Part shown: positions 9,161-17,146 of the stretch, one piece after another | How positions within the stretch are numbered: the first letter of the stretch is position 1 | How the letters are laid out: each line of letters starts with the position of its first letter | Source: JBJMQS01 sp045802605 | Lineage (GTDB): Bacteria; Planctomycetota; Planctomycetia; Gemmatales; Gemmataceae | NCBI GenBank assembly: GCA_045802605.1 | Contig: JBJMQS010000054.1 | Coordinates: 40,848 to 104,847 of the forward strand | Length of the DNA: 64,000 nucleotides | Direction of reading: 5' to 3' | Made by a program: the position numbers and the translations under genes | Notes under the pieces: model-generated | The model's database searches: none | What the model was told of the DNA's origin: nothing | The model's input: only the letters and a program-made list of their open reading frames with translations

Positions 9161-10045
9161 TTACTTCCCCGGCGCGGGATATGTCTTCCGCGTCGCGGCG
9201 AGCACCTTATCGAAATCCGGCGGCACCGGCTCGAACGCGGTGAGCCGCAGGAGCGTCAGCACGTTGCGGCCGCTCTCCTTGCGGTTGGCTTCCAGAACTC
9301 CGCGCACAAATCGCTGACGCGTGTTCGAGTCCGGTCGCTCGTCGTAGTACGCAATCACGGGCGGTGGCAGCGGCTGCGACTCGAATACCACTTTCAGTTG
9401 ACTAAATCGCCCCGACTTGCGACGCTTGTAGGTGTCGAGCGCGGGGCGGTCCGTCACCGCGGCTTGGACATTACCATCCACGACATCATCGAGTGCATCT
9501 TCAATACCCTGGTTGATCGTCAACTTCTTGAAGAAATTCTCCGGCGTCGATTTCTGTGCCGCGACTTCGTGATCCACCACGAGCCGGAACACCGATTGAC
9601 CCTGCTCCGGAATCGACAGCGTTTGTCCTTTCAATCCGGCGAAGTTGGTAGCCGGATTATTCTGCGAAGTCACGATGCACACTACACGGTAGCGCTGTGC
9701 GTTGATGCCTACGGCAAGGGGCTTTAACTTCGGCTGTTGTTCCTGGGCCCAGGCGAACTCGAAGCCCTGAAACACGCCCATCTGCAAATCGCCATGCTCC
9801 ATCCCGGCCACGACGTCGCGCCAATCTTTGCGCACCTCGATATTTGCCGGTAGCCCTGTTTCGTCCTTGATGAATTCCTCGAATGTTTGCATGCCGCCCT
9901 TTTCGCGGCCATTCGCATCGCTGTTGAGAACGCCGCTTTTGCCGATGCGCAACGGCGGGCCTCCCGGCTCAGTGCCGCGAACAAGCGTGACAGCGAAAAG
10001 AGAAAAGCCGGCGAGAAGGCCGGTGACGGTTGCGAAACGTTTCAT
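9161..10045 (-). CDS. PhnD-like phosphonate/phosphate ABC substrate-binding protein
   Basis: The 294-residue periplasmic binding protein starts with a signal peptide, MKRFATVTGLLAGFSLFAVT. It has the family landmarks EIRKDW-like early strand (IEVRKDWRDVVAGMEHGDLQ), GVFQGFEFAWAQEQ, and a central VVDHEVAAQ segment. The ATG at 10045 was chosen over the longer frame to 10213 because GGAAGGAATCAGG lies just upstream and the longer frame would run into the tRNA gene. No permease or ATPase gene is adjacent, so this is an orphan binding protein. Such orphans may serve a distant transporter or act in sensing; its ligand cannot be told. Confidence 0.78.
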   Translation of the reverse strand: MKRFATVTGLLAGFSLFAVTLVRGTEPGGPPLRIGKSGVLNSDANGREKGGMQTFEEFIKDETGLPANIEVRKDWRDVVAGMEHGDLQMGVFQGFEFAWAQEQQPKLKPLAVGINAQRYRVVCIVTSQNNPATNFAGLKGQTLSIPEQGQSVFRLVVDHEVAAQKSTPENFFKKLTINQGIEDALDDVVDGNVQAAVTDRPALDTYKRRKSGRFSQLKVVFESQPLPPPVIAYYDERPDSNTRQRFVRGVLEANRKESGRNVLTLLRLTAFEPVPPDFDKVLAATRKTYPAPGK

Positions 10046-10171
10046 CGTCCTGATTCCTTCCACGACTGCAAATCGAGGGCAAAAATGAATTGCCGCAAAT
10101 CCGGGGCCGATCAAATCAGCTGGTGCCAAGGGAGCAAAGATGAGCAAAAGGGGACTATTCAAGGAGACGAG

Positions 10172-10243
10172 AGGCGCCGCCCGGATTCGAACCGGGGAAT
10201 GATGGTTTTGCAAACCATTGCCTTACCACTTGGCTACGGCGCC
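10172..10243 (-). tRNA. tRNA-Cys (anticodon GCA)
   Basis: On the minus strand the sequence folds as a cloverleaf. The acceptor stem is GGCGCCG/CGGCGCC (10237-10243 with 10173-10179), and the T arm is CCGGG-TTCGAAT-CCGGG. The anticodon stem ATGGT/ACCAT encloses the loop TTGCAAA, giving anticodon GCA. The discriminator base is U, as expected for tRNA-Cys. CCA is not encoded. The D arm has a short loop. It lies 127 bases upstream of the PhnD-like start on the same strand. Confidence 0.95.
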
Positions 10244-10390
10244 GGAAGGTTGAAGATATAGCCATCGGCCCCAGCAGTGTCAATCGGGCTGTCGAAACTA
10301 CGGAGACTGCGCAATTCTCCGTGGTTCGCGGACGACATCTCCATTACATTAATCAGACACGCTGAACTACTGTTTTTAGAAGGTCGCATC

Positions 10391-10963
10391 ATGAGCCAGG
10401 TGGATTTTGGGCCCGGACCATCGGTTTTGCACGTCGGTTGCGGGGCGGCCAATCCGGAGAAGCTGCATCCCATATTTCGCGGCTGGCGCGAAATCCGCTT
10501 CGACATCGATCCGGACGTGAAGCCCGATATTATCGGCGACATCGTTTCGATGACCGACGTGCCGGATGCGGCCGTCAATGGCGTCTACTCGTCGCATAAC
10601 CTCGAACACCTCTATTCACATCAAGTGCCGATCGCACTGCGCGAGTTTTGGCGGGTGCTCAAGCCGGGCGGCGTCGTGCTTGTGACCATGCCCGATTTGC
10701 AGGAAGTGGCCGCCCTTATTGCTCAGGGCAAGCTGGAAGAGGTCGCTTACGTGTCACCCGCCGGTCCGATTGCTCCATTAGATATCTGTTACGGGTTCCG
10801 CGCCGCGATCGAGCGTGGCAACACATTCATGGCGCACCGCACCGGATTCACTGCGCAAACATTGGGCCAAAAGTTGCACGCGGCCGGGTTCTCGGAGATT
10901 CAGCTTGAGCGCGGCAACTTCGCTCTCTGGGGTCGGGCTGTCAAACCGGCCGGCGTCATTTGA
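10391..10963 (+). CDS. Class I SAM-dependent methyltransferase
   Basis: The 190-residue protein has the Rossmann-fold features of Methyltransf_11-like enzymes: the glycine-rich VLHVGCGAANPEKLH near residue 13, the acidic end of strand 2 in IRFDIDPDVKP, and NGVYSSHNLEHLYSHQ followed by the REFWRVLKPGGVVLVTMPDL post-motif. The ATG at 10391 was chosen because AGAAGG precedes it and the fold begins immediately; the frame is open to 10277. The substrate is unknown. Similar proteins often occur with polysaccharide or glycosyltransferase genes, but none is adjacent here. Its 3' end overlaps the convergent gene at 10956 by eight bases. Confidence 0.8.
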   Translation: MSQVDFGPGPSVLHVGCGAANPEKLHPIFRGWREIRFDIDPDVKPDIIGDIVSMTDVPDAAVNGVYSSHNLEHLYSHQVPIALREFWRVLKPGGVVLVTMPDLQEVAALIAQGKLEEVAYVSPAGPIAPLDICYGFRAAIERGNTFMAHRTGFTAQTLGQKLHAAGFSEIQLERGNFALWGRAVKPAGVI

Positions 10964-11396
10964 ACCGCGTGAAAACCAAAGCGCATAGTAGGAAAAACAA
11001 ACAGACCGTTCCCAGCATTCCCATGATCATGCCGAAGATCGCCCGGCCCATGCCGTGCATCTTTGGATTGCGCTTCATCTCACGAACGGCCATGATCCCG
11101 GTGAACAGTGCGAACGGTGCAGGAAGCAAAAGCACCGAGATCAATCCTAAATAGCCCGACGCGATCGCCCAAATCGATCGGCCCACCGGGATGAGCATGC
11201 GCACGACCGCGTCACCGCCTATGCTCTCGGGCTCGGATCGCGGTACCCAATTCGGTGGCGGCCCGCCGGGCATGTCAGTGCTAACGGTCGGCACCTGGAT
11301 CGTCGCGGTACATTTCGGGCAGGCGATCGACTTGCCGGCCGCATCGTCGGGGCCTTTGAGCCGCGCGCCGCATTTGGGGCAATTGACAATGAGCAT
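10956..11396 (-). CDS. Zinc-ribbon plus DUF4190-like membrane protein
   Basis: The 146-residue protein begins MLIVNCPKCGARLKGPDDAA and has a second Cys pair in IACPKCTATIQVP, forming an MJ0042-type zinc ribbon in the first ~35 residues. After a proline-rich linker it has two strong membrane segments (about 72-97 and 117-142) separated by REMKRNPKMHGMGRAI, the layout of DUF4190-like domains. It is the last of three related minus-strand genes (12618, 11962, 11396), each combining a small N-terminal module with a two-helix membrane domain. Confidence 0.6.
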   Translation of the reverse strand: MLIVNCPKCGARLKGPDDAAGKSIACPKCTATIQVPTVSTDMPGGPPPNWVPRSEPESIGGDAVVRMLIPVGRSIWAIASGYLGLISVLLLPAPFALFTGIMAVREMKRNPKMHGMGRAIFGMIMGMLGTVCLFFLLCALVFTRFK

Positions 11397-11407
11397 GGGT
11401 AAAGTTC

Positions 11408-11962
11408 CTAACGACCTTGCATCGCCCCGCCAATGGCGATCGTAAAGATCGTTCCATAAATGAGACAGCCGATGAGCATGAACACCGAAGCGATGATCCC
11501 GCAGATTTGACCCGCTTGGGTGATGCCCTGCCCCGAAGGATCAATCTCGCCGGTGCGCATCCTTTTCAGATCTTTCGAGCCCATGACCCAGGCCGCAATT
11601 CCCAACGGAGCGCACACGACCAAGCTGATCACGCCCAGTGCCAAAATTAGCCCGCCTCGATGGGGCCGCGTGTATCGGCCCTCGACCATCCATTCGTTCG
11701 GCGCGACTGGCATGCCGGTGCGCGGATACTCCTCGACGACTTCCCACTGCTTCGGCTCCGCGCTGGTTGGCTTGCGCGGTGGCGAGCCGACTGCATCGGG
11801 CGGAAAGAGGCCCGGAATGGACGTCGCCGGCATCCAGCTTTGCTGATCCTCCGACACCTCATGACCCGGCATCAGTTGGCCGCGATCACGCAGATGTGTG
11901 AGCTGTTCGAGCGAGAAGGGTCCGAAGACCTTCTCACCGGTGCCGACATAATATTTGGCCAT
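11408..11962 (-). CDS. GYF-like domain plus DUF4190-like membrane protein
   Basis: The 184-residue protein starts MAKYYVGTGEKVFGPFSLEQ and continues with LTHLRDRGQLMPGHEVSEDQ and a SWMPATSIPGLFP segment, the pattern of bacterial GYF_2 domains (tyrosine start, 'GPFS..QL', 'G.L....V...G...W'). A linker follows, then two membrane segments near 110-140 and 155-180 around GSKDLKRMRTGEIDPSGQG, a DUF4190-like region. The start at 11962 puts the conserved domain right at the N-terminus; the frame is open to 12007. It is a close paralogue of the next gene (12618). In eukaryotes GYF domains bind proline-rich peptides; the bacterial ligand is unknown. Confidence 0.72.
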   Translation of the reverse strand: MAKYYVGTGEKVFGPFSLEQLTHLRDRGQLMPGHEVSEDQQSWMPATSIPGLFPPDAVGSPPRKPTSAEPKQWEVVEEYPRTGMPVAPNEWMVEGRYTRPHRGGLILALGVISLVVCAPLGIAAWVMGSKDLKRMRTGEIDPSGQGITQAGQICGIIASVFMLIGCLIYGTIFTIAIGGAMQGR

Positions 11963-12042
11963 GAGGTTGCCCCGCGTGAGCGTGTTAGGAGCAGAGATCG
12001 AGTGCACTTAGCCTAAGTTGTCCTCGACGAGTTTCAAGAAAA

Positions 12043-12618
12043 TTACTGCTGCCGAATTGCGGCGATGACAAACATCAAGGCCATTGCAGCCAGAGGCAGG
12101 CCGCCAAAAATTACTCCGAGGACCGCGAACAACTTTTTTCGATTCGATTGAAACAGAGCGATCAATCCCAGGATCACCGCAACAAAGTCACCCAGGCAAG
12201 CCGCCATGATGCCCAGCACCGCCATTAACAAGACAGGATCTTTTGATGGGTCGGGTAGCGAACGCCCCACTCGCTCGGCTTCCCTCACGGCGTACACGGC
12301 GCCGCAAAAGCAGGCCACAAACATGACACCCATGAGCATCGCCATCACAAATGACGTGATGCCCAAACCCGAATGCTTCTTCTCGCCGCCGACCATCATC
12401 CACTGAGATGGATCGACGCTGGTTGGCCGAGCAGTTCCAGGAGCATCCGGGGCAAACATGCCGGGCAGCATCGAAGCCGGCTCCCAACTGATTCCATCCT
12501 GCGAGACTTCGTAAGTGGGATGAAGCTGGCCACGGTCGCGCAACTGCGCCAATTGAGCGAGCGAGAAGGGCCCGAAGACTTTGTCTTGCACCCGGACTTG
12601 GTACATGCCATTCGCCAT
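12043..12618 (-). CDS. GYF-like domain membrane protein (paralogue of the 11408 gene)
   Basis: The 191-residue protein begins MANGMYQVRVQDKVFGPFSL and has QLAQLRDRGQLHPTYEVSQ and WEPASMLPGMFAPDAPG, closely paralleling the neighbouring GYF protein. Three to four hydrophobic segments follow at about 88-108, 132-158 and 165-188. The ATG at 12618 is supported by CTGGAGG eight bases upstream; the frame extends to 12663. The pair probably arose by tandem duplication and could be transcribed together with the zinc-ribbon gene at 10956. Confidence 0.72.
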   Translation of the reverse strand: MANGMYQVRVQDKVFGPFSLAQLAQLRDRGQLHPTYEVSQDGISWEPASMLPGMFAPDAPGTARPTSVDPSQWMMVGGEKKHSGLGITSFVMAMLMGVMFVACFCGAVYAVREAERVGRSLPDPSKDPVLLMAVLGIMAACLGDFVAVILGLIALFQSNRKKLFAVLGVIFGGLPLAAMALMFVIAAIRQQ

Positions 12619-12697
12619 ATGGGGCCTCCAGGCCCAGCCTAGAGGCCCTCGTCCGCGCGTCAAGCAAGAACGATCAAAGTGTCACGCGCCCAGAGCA

Positions 12698-13468
12698 TTA
12701 CTCGGGTTTCGCAATGATCTCCCCGACCTTCGGAGCTGGCGGGGCCACAACCGCTGGCGCGATGACTTCCGGGCGGGAGAAATCGACGGTCGCACGTTGC
12801 CCCGGCGTGACCGGCACCTTGCGCGATTGGTCAAACACGCGATCGCCTTGCGTCCAGCGGACCCGGACTGCATACGCATAATTCCGGCTCGGATCCAACG
12901 GTGGCGAAATGAACTCACGCACAGTGCCCCGCGCTTGCATCTCCGATCCTTCAAGCCAAACCTGCGCATCATCGGTCGGCACGACGATCGCGATTTGCAC
13001 GGCCGTCTGGCTCGCCATCGGCGGCGGCGCAGTTTCAGTCGCGGCTTGATACGCCGACGTTGCCAACACCGGCGTGCTCACGACATAGCCCGGGCTGGAA
13101 TAATAAGCGCCCGATGAGCCGTAGTAATACGGCGAGCCGCCAAGCCACACACCAACGCTCAGCCCCCGCCCGTAACCATACCCATATCCGTAGGGATAGC
13201 CGTACCCACCGTAATGGCCGCCGTGGTAATACCCGCCACCACCGTGATAGTACCCACCCCCACCATGGTAATAGCCGCCACCGCCGTGATAGCTTCCCCC
13301 GCCGCCGTGGTAACTGCCGCCACCCCCGCCATGGCCTCCGCCACCGCCACTATGTCCTCCTCCGCCACCGCCGTGTCCGCCACCACCGCCGTGTTGTGCC
13401 TGCAGGGCCGCGGGAAGAGCAACCGCCAGAATCGCCGACATCAGAAATGGAGCTGTGCGTCGAAACAT
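12698..13468 (-). CDS. Gly/His/Tyr-rich secreted protein with TIGR03000 domain
   Basis: The 256-residue protein has a signal peptide (MFRRTAPFLMSAILAVALP, cleavage near ALQAQ-H). A low-complexity region at about 25-105 follows, made of GGGGHGG then YHGGGG repeats and ending in YGYPYGYGYGYG. A middle region contains PYYYGSSGAYYSSPG. The C-terminal ~75 residues (VPTDDAQVWLEGSEMQARGT onward to VTPGQRATVDFSRPE) match the TIGR03000 domain, a planctomycete module. It is probably exported. The His-rich repeats could bind metal, but that is inference. Confidence 0.82.
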   Translation of the reverse strand: MFRRTAPFLMSAILAVALPAALQAQHGGGGGHGGGGGGHSGGGGGHGGGGGSYHGGGGSYHGGGGYYHGGGGYYHGGGGYYHGGHYGGYGYPYGYGYGYGRGLSVGVWLGGSPYYYGSSGAYYSSPGYVVSTPVLATSAYQAATETAPPPMASQTAVQIAIVVPTDDAQVWLEGSEMQARGTVREFISPPLDPSRNYAYAVRVRWTQGDRVFDQSRKVPVTPGQRATVDFSRPEVIAPAVVAPPAPKVGEIIAKPE

Positions 13469-13627
13469 GGAGGCCTCGATTCAGTGAAGGGTGTGAGGTG
13501 CGGCATTATTGTAACCAGGTAGCGACACATTTGGTGTAGTTCCTGCGAAGTTACGCCAAAATGGAGACTTGTTTGGCCACCTGCGCGGTGCGACTGGAAC
13601 GGCCTTCAAAGATGTTCGTCATTGCCC

Positions 13628-13675
13628 GCATTTCCAAGCTCCACTTGCGAACACACGACCGCGAAGCTCTGCTTC
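13628..13675. repeat. Degenerate copy of the AAGCTCTGCTT palindromic repeat
   Basis: The stretch TTTCCAAGCTCCACTTGCGAAC followed by CGCGAAGCTCTGCTTCGCC aligns with the better preserved element at 29532-29664. It lies about 60-110 bases upstream of the DUF1579 gene start. The first palindrome has decayed; the second (GCGAAGCTCTGCTTCGC) is nearly intact. Confidence 0.6.
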
Positions 13676-13736
13676 GCCGAACCCGCTGGAGCCGCATACA
13701 TTTCCTTCAGCCAATTCACCCACCCGGAGCTGCACC

Positions 13737-14297
13737 ATGTCAAAATTCGCAAAACTTTCGGTCGCACTGTGTCTGGCGCTGGTAGTCGGCAGCGGAGGCC
13801 GCGCCGACGACAAGAAGCCTGAGATGCCCATGGGCAAGCCTGCGGCCGAGCATGCGTTCTTCAAGAACTTCGTCGGCGAGTGGGACACGGAAATGGAATC
13901 GTTCATGGAGCCGGGCAAGGGAACCAAGCACAAAGGCACCATGACCGGCAAAATGATCGGCGACTTCTGGGCCTGCGTGACCGTGAATGGCGACATGGAC
14001 GGCATGATCTACACCGGGCAAGGCACCTTCGGCTTCGACGCGAAGAAGAAACGCGCGACCGGCACTTGGGTTGATTCCACGGGCGACTACCTTTGGACCT
14101 ACGATGGCAAGATTGACGGTAAGAAACTTGTCCTCGATGCGAAAGGCCCATCGCCGATGGACCCGACCAAGATGATCCAATTCCGCGACACCTGGGATTT
14201 CTCCACGGCAGACAAGATGGTGCTGACCAGCGAAGTCGCCGGCCCCGACGGCAAGATGACGAAGATGATGCAAGCGACCTGCACGCAGAGAAAATAG
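13737..14297 (+). CDS. DUF1579 family exported protein
   Basis: The 186-residue protein has a signal peptide (MSKFAKLSVALCLALVVGSG, cleavage near GRA-DD). A DUF1579-like domain follows with the typical start HAFFKNFVGEWDTEMESF, a central GTFGFDAKKKRATGTWVDS, and a terminal MMQATCTQRK. Family members are about this length and fold as a lipocalin-like barrel of unknown ligand. The ATG at 13737 is preceded by CCGGAG; the upstream open frame to 13569 overlaps a degenerate repeat and is not credible. The gene ends two bases before a long palindrome shared with the convergent neighbour. Confidence 0.82.
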   Translation: MSKFAKLSVALCLALVVGSGGRADDKKPEMPMGKPAAEHAFFKNFVGEWDTEMESFMEPGKGTKHKGTMTGKMIGDFWACVTVNGDMDGMIYTGQGTFGFDAKKKRATGTWVDSTGDYLWTYDGKIDGKKLVLDAKGPSPMDPTKMIQFRDTWDFSTADKMVLTSEVAGPDGKMTKMMQATCTQRK

Positions 14298-14298
14298 C

Positions 14299-14366
14299 AT
14301 TAACGAGCCGGAAGCGTGAGCGACGGTTTTTGAACACACCGTCGCTCACGCTTCCGGTTCGTTAAT
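14299..14366. repeat. Long near-perfect palindrome between convergent genes
   Basis: The 29-base arms at 14299-14327 and 14338-14366 differ at one base and enclose a ten-base loop. The unit contains GAGCCGGAAGCGTGAGCGAC, which I recognise as a repeat common in planctomycete genomes. The right arm supplies the TAA stop (14362-14364) of the minus-strand methyltransferase gene. It may act as a bidirectional terminator, although no T-tract of the classic length follows. Confidence 0.85.
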
Positions 14367-14964
14367 ACACTCCCGGCACGAACCGCGAAGTTCGCGCACA
14401 GTAGTCCCGATACTCCGAGCCGAACGCTTCGCCGAGCAACTTCTCCTCCGCACGGCCCCGTAAGTCGCTGCCGATCACCATGAGTACGAACCCGATCCAT
14501 ACAATCGGCGACGGGATCCAGATCGCACTGCCGAGCGCGAGCATGTTGAGCGCCATATAGATCGGATGACGGAACAATCGAAACGGCCCGCCGGTCGCGA
14601 GGCGATGCCCTTCGTCCAACTTGGCGCGAAAACGCCACGAGTGGAAAAACGCCAGGGCCCAAACCGCGAGCGCCGCTCCGAGCGCGATCACCGCGCACCC
14701 CACCACACTCTGACCGACAAACCAAACCGGAATCTCGTGGCCAAACACGTCCTGCCCGATGCCCCAATACATGATGCCGAACGCTATCGCGTGAAACCAC
14801 ACGAGCGCTCGTGAATAGGGCGCGGTCTTCTCTTGATTGGTCGCCGGCTCCCCGCTGGCCATCGGTGACTGGCTGTTGTCTCCGCTGCGAAAGACATAGA
14901 TCGCGACGCCCAACGACGCCCAGTAAGCGAGATGAGCGAAGTAAATGGCGAAAGCTGAGTTCAC
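14362..14964 (-). CDS. Isoprenylcysteine methyltransferase-like membrane protein
   Basis: The 200-residue polytopic membrane protein has about five hydrophobic segments and the C-terminal signature of the ICMT/PEMT-type methyltransferases: GGPFRLFRHPIYMALNML near residue 120, then an EEKLLGEAFGSEYRDYCART tail. In this superfamily the RHP..Y region and the C-terminal acidic helix bind S-adenosylmethionine. The acceptor is unknown. It starts at GTG 14964 with GGGAGC upstream. Its stop codon lies inside the palindromic repeat. Confidence 0.78.
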   Translation of the reverse strand: MNSAFAIYFAHLAYWASLGVAIYVFRSGDNSQSPMASGEPATNQEKTAPYSRALVWFHAIAFGIMYWGIGQDVFGHEIPVWFVGQSVVGCAVIALGAALAVWALAFFHSWRFRAKLDEGHRLATGGPFRLFRHPIYMALNMLALGSAIWIPSPIVWIGFVLMVIGSDLRGRAEEKLLGEAFGSEYRDYCARTSRFVPGVY

Positions 14965-15020
14965 TATTGCTCCCGCGAAACATGTTTGGTGAGTGGCATT
15001 GTATTTTGGGTGGGGAGTGC

Positions 15021-15115
15021 GACCCCTCCGGGGTCGTTGGTTTTATCTTGGGCATCGGTACCGGTGGTGTCGCTGCGCTCAACCACCGGCTAATATTTGT
15101 CATCCCGCCGGGATG
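15021..15115. repeat. Cluster of three short hairpins, interspersed repeat-like
   Basis: Three short palindromes follow one another: GACCCCTCCGGGGTC (15021-15035), CCGGTGGT...ACCACCGG (15061-15089) and CATCCCGCCGGGATG (15101-15115). The middle part, with TCGCTGCGCTCAACCACCGG, looks like a repeat seen widely in planctomycete genomes. No gene overlaps it. It occupies the gap between the methyltransferase and the BamE-like gene. Confidence 0.6.
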
Positions 15116-15171
15116 AAAACCAATCAGTTAGATTGGACCGCACTGTGTAGGACTCGAATGCAAGGATTTCT

Positions 15172-15774
15172 CTAGTCGAGCCCCACCGACTTCAGACAGT
15201 GGCGAATGGTCGCCTGGACGCGTGGCCAGAGTCGTGACCATTGACTGACTTCGTGGGCTCTCACGCCGTCGCTGAAGACACGATCCTTGCGATCAAAAGC
15301 TATAGTCACCACTCCATCCTTGAGTTCCCATGACATCCTTCGATTTTCGTATTTTTCATCGCGCTCGTGATTTGGCGGCCCAAGGATATTCAGAACTTCC
15401 TCGCGGGTGGTGCTGTTACGAAAATTGGCTACGTCAGCGAGCGTCTTGGCGTTGGGGGCCCCTGGTGCGTCCGGGCTCAGCAATGGGGTATTATCGCTTT
15501 CCAACGAAATGATCTGGCCGTTCGAATTGACACGTACTTCAAACGTTCCATCCTTCAGATCCCATCTGAGTCTTCGCCACTCCCTCATTATCTTGTCCTC
15601 ACGAACCGGCGGCCCGAGGATCTGCACGACCTGCTCGCGGTCCATCCCGCCCTTCACGTTTTTCGCAATCTCAATCGACGGCCCAATTTGAGCGACTACC
15701 AGCAGCACCACAACCAGGCACACAGACACGAGCACCAGTATCAGTAAGAGTTTTTTGCGCCGACTCATGGACAT
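15172..15774 (-). CDS. Membrane-anchored protein with two BamE-like repeats
   Basis: The 200-residue protein has an N-terminal basic patch and one membrane segment (MSMSRRKKLLLILVLVSVCL...), so it is probably anchored facing the periplasm. Two tandem copies of a BamE/SmpA-like unit follow. The first is VKGGMDREQVVQILGPPVRE with a DLKDGTFEVRVNSNGQI strand. The second is STTREEVLNILGPPNHERDE with WELKDGVVTIAFDRKDRVF. The ATG at 15774 has AGAGGATTA upstream; the frame extending to 16095 enters low-complexity sequence and is not credited. Homology to BamE is inferred from the 'T.eeV..iLGpP' pattern. Confidence 0.62.
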   Translation of the reverse strand: MSMSRRKKLLLILVLVSVCLVVVLLVVAQIGPSIEIAKNVKGGMDREQVVQILGPPVREDKIMREWRRLRWDLKDGTFEVRVNSNGQIISLESDNTPLLSPDAPGAPNAKTLADVANFRNSTTREEVLNILGPPNHERDEKYENRRMSWELKDGVVTIAFDRKDRVFSDGVRAHEVSQWSRLWPRVQATIRHCLKSVGLD

Positions 15775-16359
15775 GGGTAATCCTCTGGAGGTCGCGATTT
15801 TAGTACGACCGAGCAATGCGAATTGGCCAGCCTGATGTCTGCGCGCAGTACTGCCTGGGAAAATGCGAGCGGGTGTAGTGGGCGTTTTAGTTGTTGTTGG
15901 TGAATCTTCCGCTTCGAGCCGGAGCACGCGCTCCTCTGAACTCTCGATTAAGAAGTTGACGAAGCTCGCCGCCTTGTGTTTAATGGGCGGCTTTGCCGGG
16001 CGAGCAGTGGAATTGGCCGCCCGGTCGTCGCTTGCGGTGGTGGTAGTCGTGGTGGTGTTCGTCGTGCGACGACCGCAATTGGGCGTGGACCCCACAGAAG
16101 TGGAGCACCCGTCTCACAAAGAGTGAGGCGCTCGCCCGCTCGCATCCCCCAGAACAGTCCGCAGACATTCTCGTTGACCTCGGCCGCGGCCAACAGGAAA
16201 TCCCAAGAGCAAATATTTCATACTTTGGGGCGGATGGCAAATGAAAATTGGAAATCAAACATCGGTACCATCTGAAATGTCGCGAAAGGAAGCACGGCCT
16301 TTATTCGTACTCGCCACTAAACTTGGTGATACAGGATTCACTCAAAGGTCTCTGCCCGC
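15775..16359. other. 585-base stretch without a convincing gene
   Basis: Several overlapping open frames exist on both strands, but all read as low-complexity sequence (runs of Val on one strand, Thr on the other, from a GTGGTGGT tract near 16035). None has a ribosome-binding site or recognisable domain. The sequence GTGGAGCACCCGTCTCAC near 16100 looks repeat-like. The segment may contain the promoters for the flanking divergent genes. Confidence 0.5.
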
Positions 16360-16761
16360 ATGTCCGTGTTTTGGTTTACAGTGATTTGCGATAGTGTCCC
16401 CGACAATTTCGAAGAGGGGATTGTTCTCGCCGAAGGTCTGGACCCCGAAGGAGAGCTTGATCGCGAGCAATTGCAATACGCGATCCTCGCACGCGTCTGT
16501 TGCTCCGACGCGGCCGAGGCGCAGAGGATTATCGCCGATGCTACGACAGACTTTCTCCCCATCTCGTTTACCCTCATCGCTGATAATCCGAAAGACATCG
16601 TCCGCGCCGAACGCCGGCTCACTCGGGTGCTGACGGATGGCGACGCGTCGATCCACGATCGCTTCATCGGTTTCAGTCGCGGACCCAATGCCCCGACCGG
16701 GCAAGCCCACGAAATCATCGAAATGAGTGTGCGACGGCGGCGCTGGCAGTTTTGGCGATGA
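16360..16761 (+). CDS. Hypothetical protein
   Basis: The 133-residue soluble protein begins MSVFWFTVICDSVPDNFEEG and has a mixed alpha/beta character with a very basic, Trp-containing tail (MSVRRRRWQFWR). No signal peptide, membrane segment or known motif is visible. Codon pattern and length favour a real gene over the antisense frames in the same interval. I do not recognise the family. Confidence 0.55.
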   Translation: MSVFWFTVICDSVPDNFEEGIVLAEGLDPEGELDREQLQYAILARVCCSDAAEAQRIIADATTDFLPISFTLIADNPKDIVRAERRLTRVLTDGDASIHDRFIGFSRGPNAPTGQAHEIIEMSVRRRRWQFWR

Positions 16762-16894
16762 TGGCTCGGGGAGTTCTCGACCTGCGGTTTGTTTTGCAGG
16801 CCACCCGATAGCCAAGATTGCCACGCTTCGCCTCGTTGCTCCTCGATGCTAGAATCAACACTAGTTGCGATGCTATCGGCCCAGTGGAACGGCC

Positions 16895-17146
16895 ATGTCC
16901 GACATCTTCTCCGATCAATTAGCGAGTGATGCCGAACGCATTTACCACACGCGCCTTCGGCCGATATTAGAGCCGGCGCACGGCGATGAATTTGTGGCCA
17001 TTGAGCCGCAGTCGGGCGACTATTTCTTGGGCCGAACCTTAAGCGAGGCCGTGGGAGCGGCTCGGAAAGGCTATCCCGATCGGCTCGCTCACGTCATGCG
17101 CGTGAGTCATCCGGCCGCTCTTCATTTCGGCGTTCACATCCGATGA
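16895..17146 (+). CDS. Small partner protein of a clan AA protease gene
   Basis: The 83-residue protein starts MSDIFSDQLASDAERIYHTR and contains GDYFLGRTLSEAVGAARKGY and PDRLAHVMRVSHPAALHFG. This matches a short conserved protein that I recall directly upstream of clan AA aspartic protease-like genes. Its stop overlaps the next start by four bases (17143-17146), indicating translational coupling. Function is unknown. The ATG at 16895 was preferred to the frame start at 16865 because the conserved region begins there. Confidence 0.65.
   Translation: MSDIFSDQLASDAERIYHTRLRPILEPAHGDEFVAIEPQSGDYFLGRTLSEAVGAARKGYPDRLAHVMRVSHPAALHFGVHIR

Noticed and set aside
10046..10213. Upstream extension of the PhnD-like gene
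   Set aside because: It would run into the tRNA-Cys gene, and the signal peptide and ribosome-binding site fit the start at 10045.
15775..16095. Long N-terminal extension of the BamE-like gene, rich in Thr
   Set aside because: The region is low-complexity and open on both strands; the ATG at 15774 with its ribosome-binding site and membrane anchor is a natural start.
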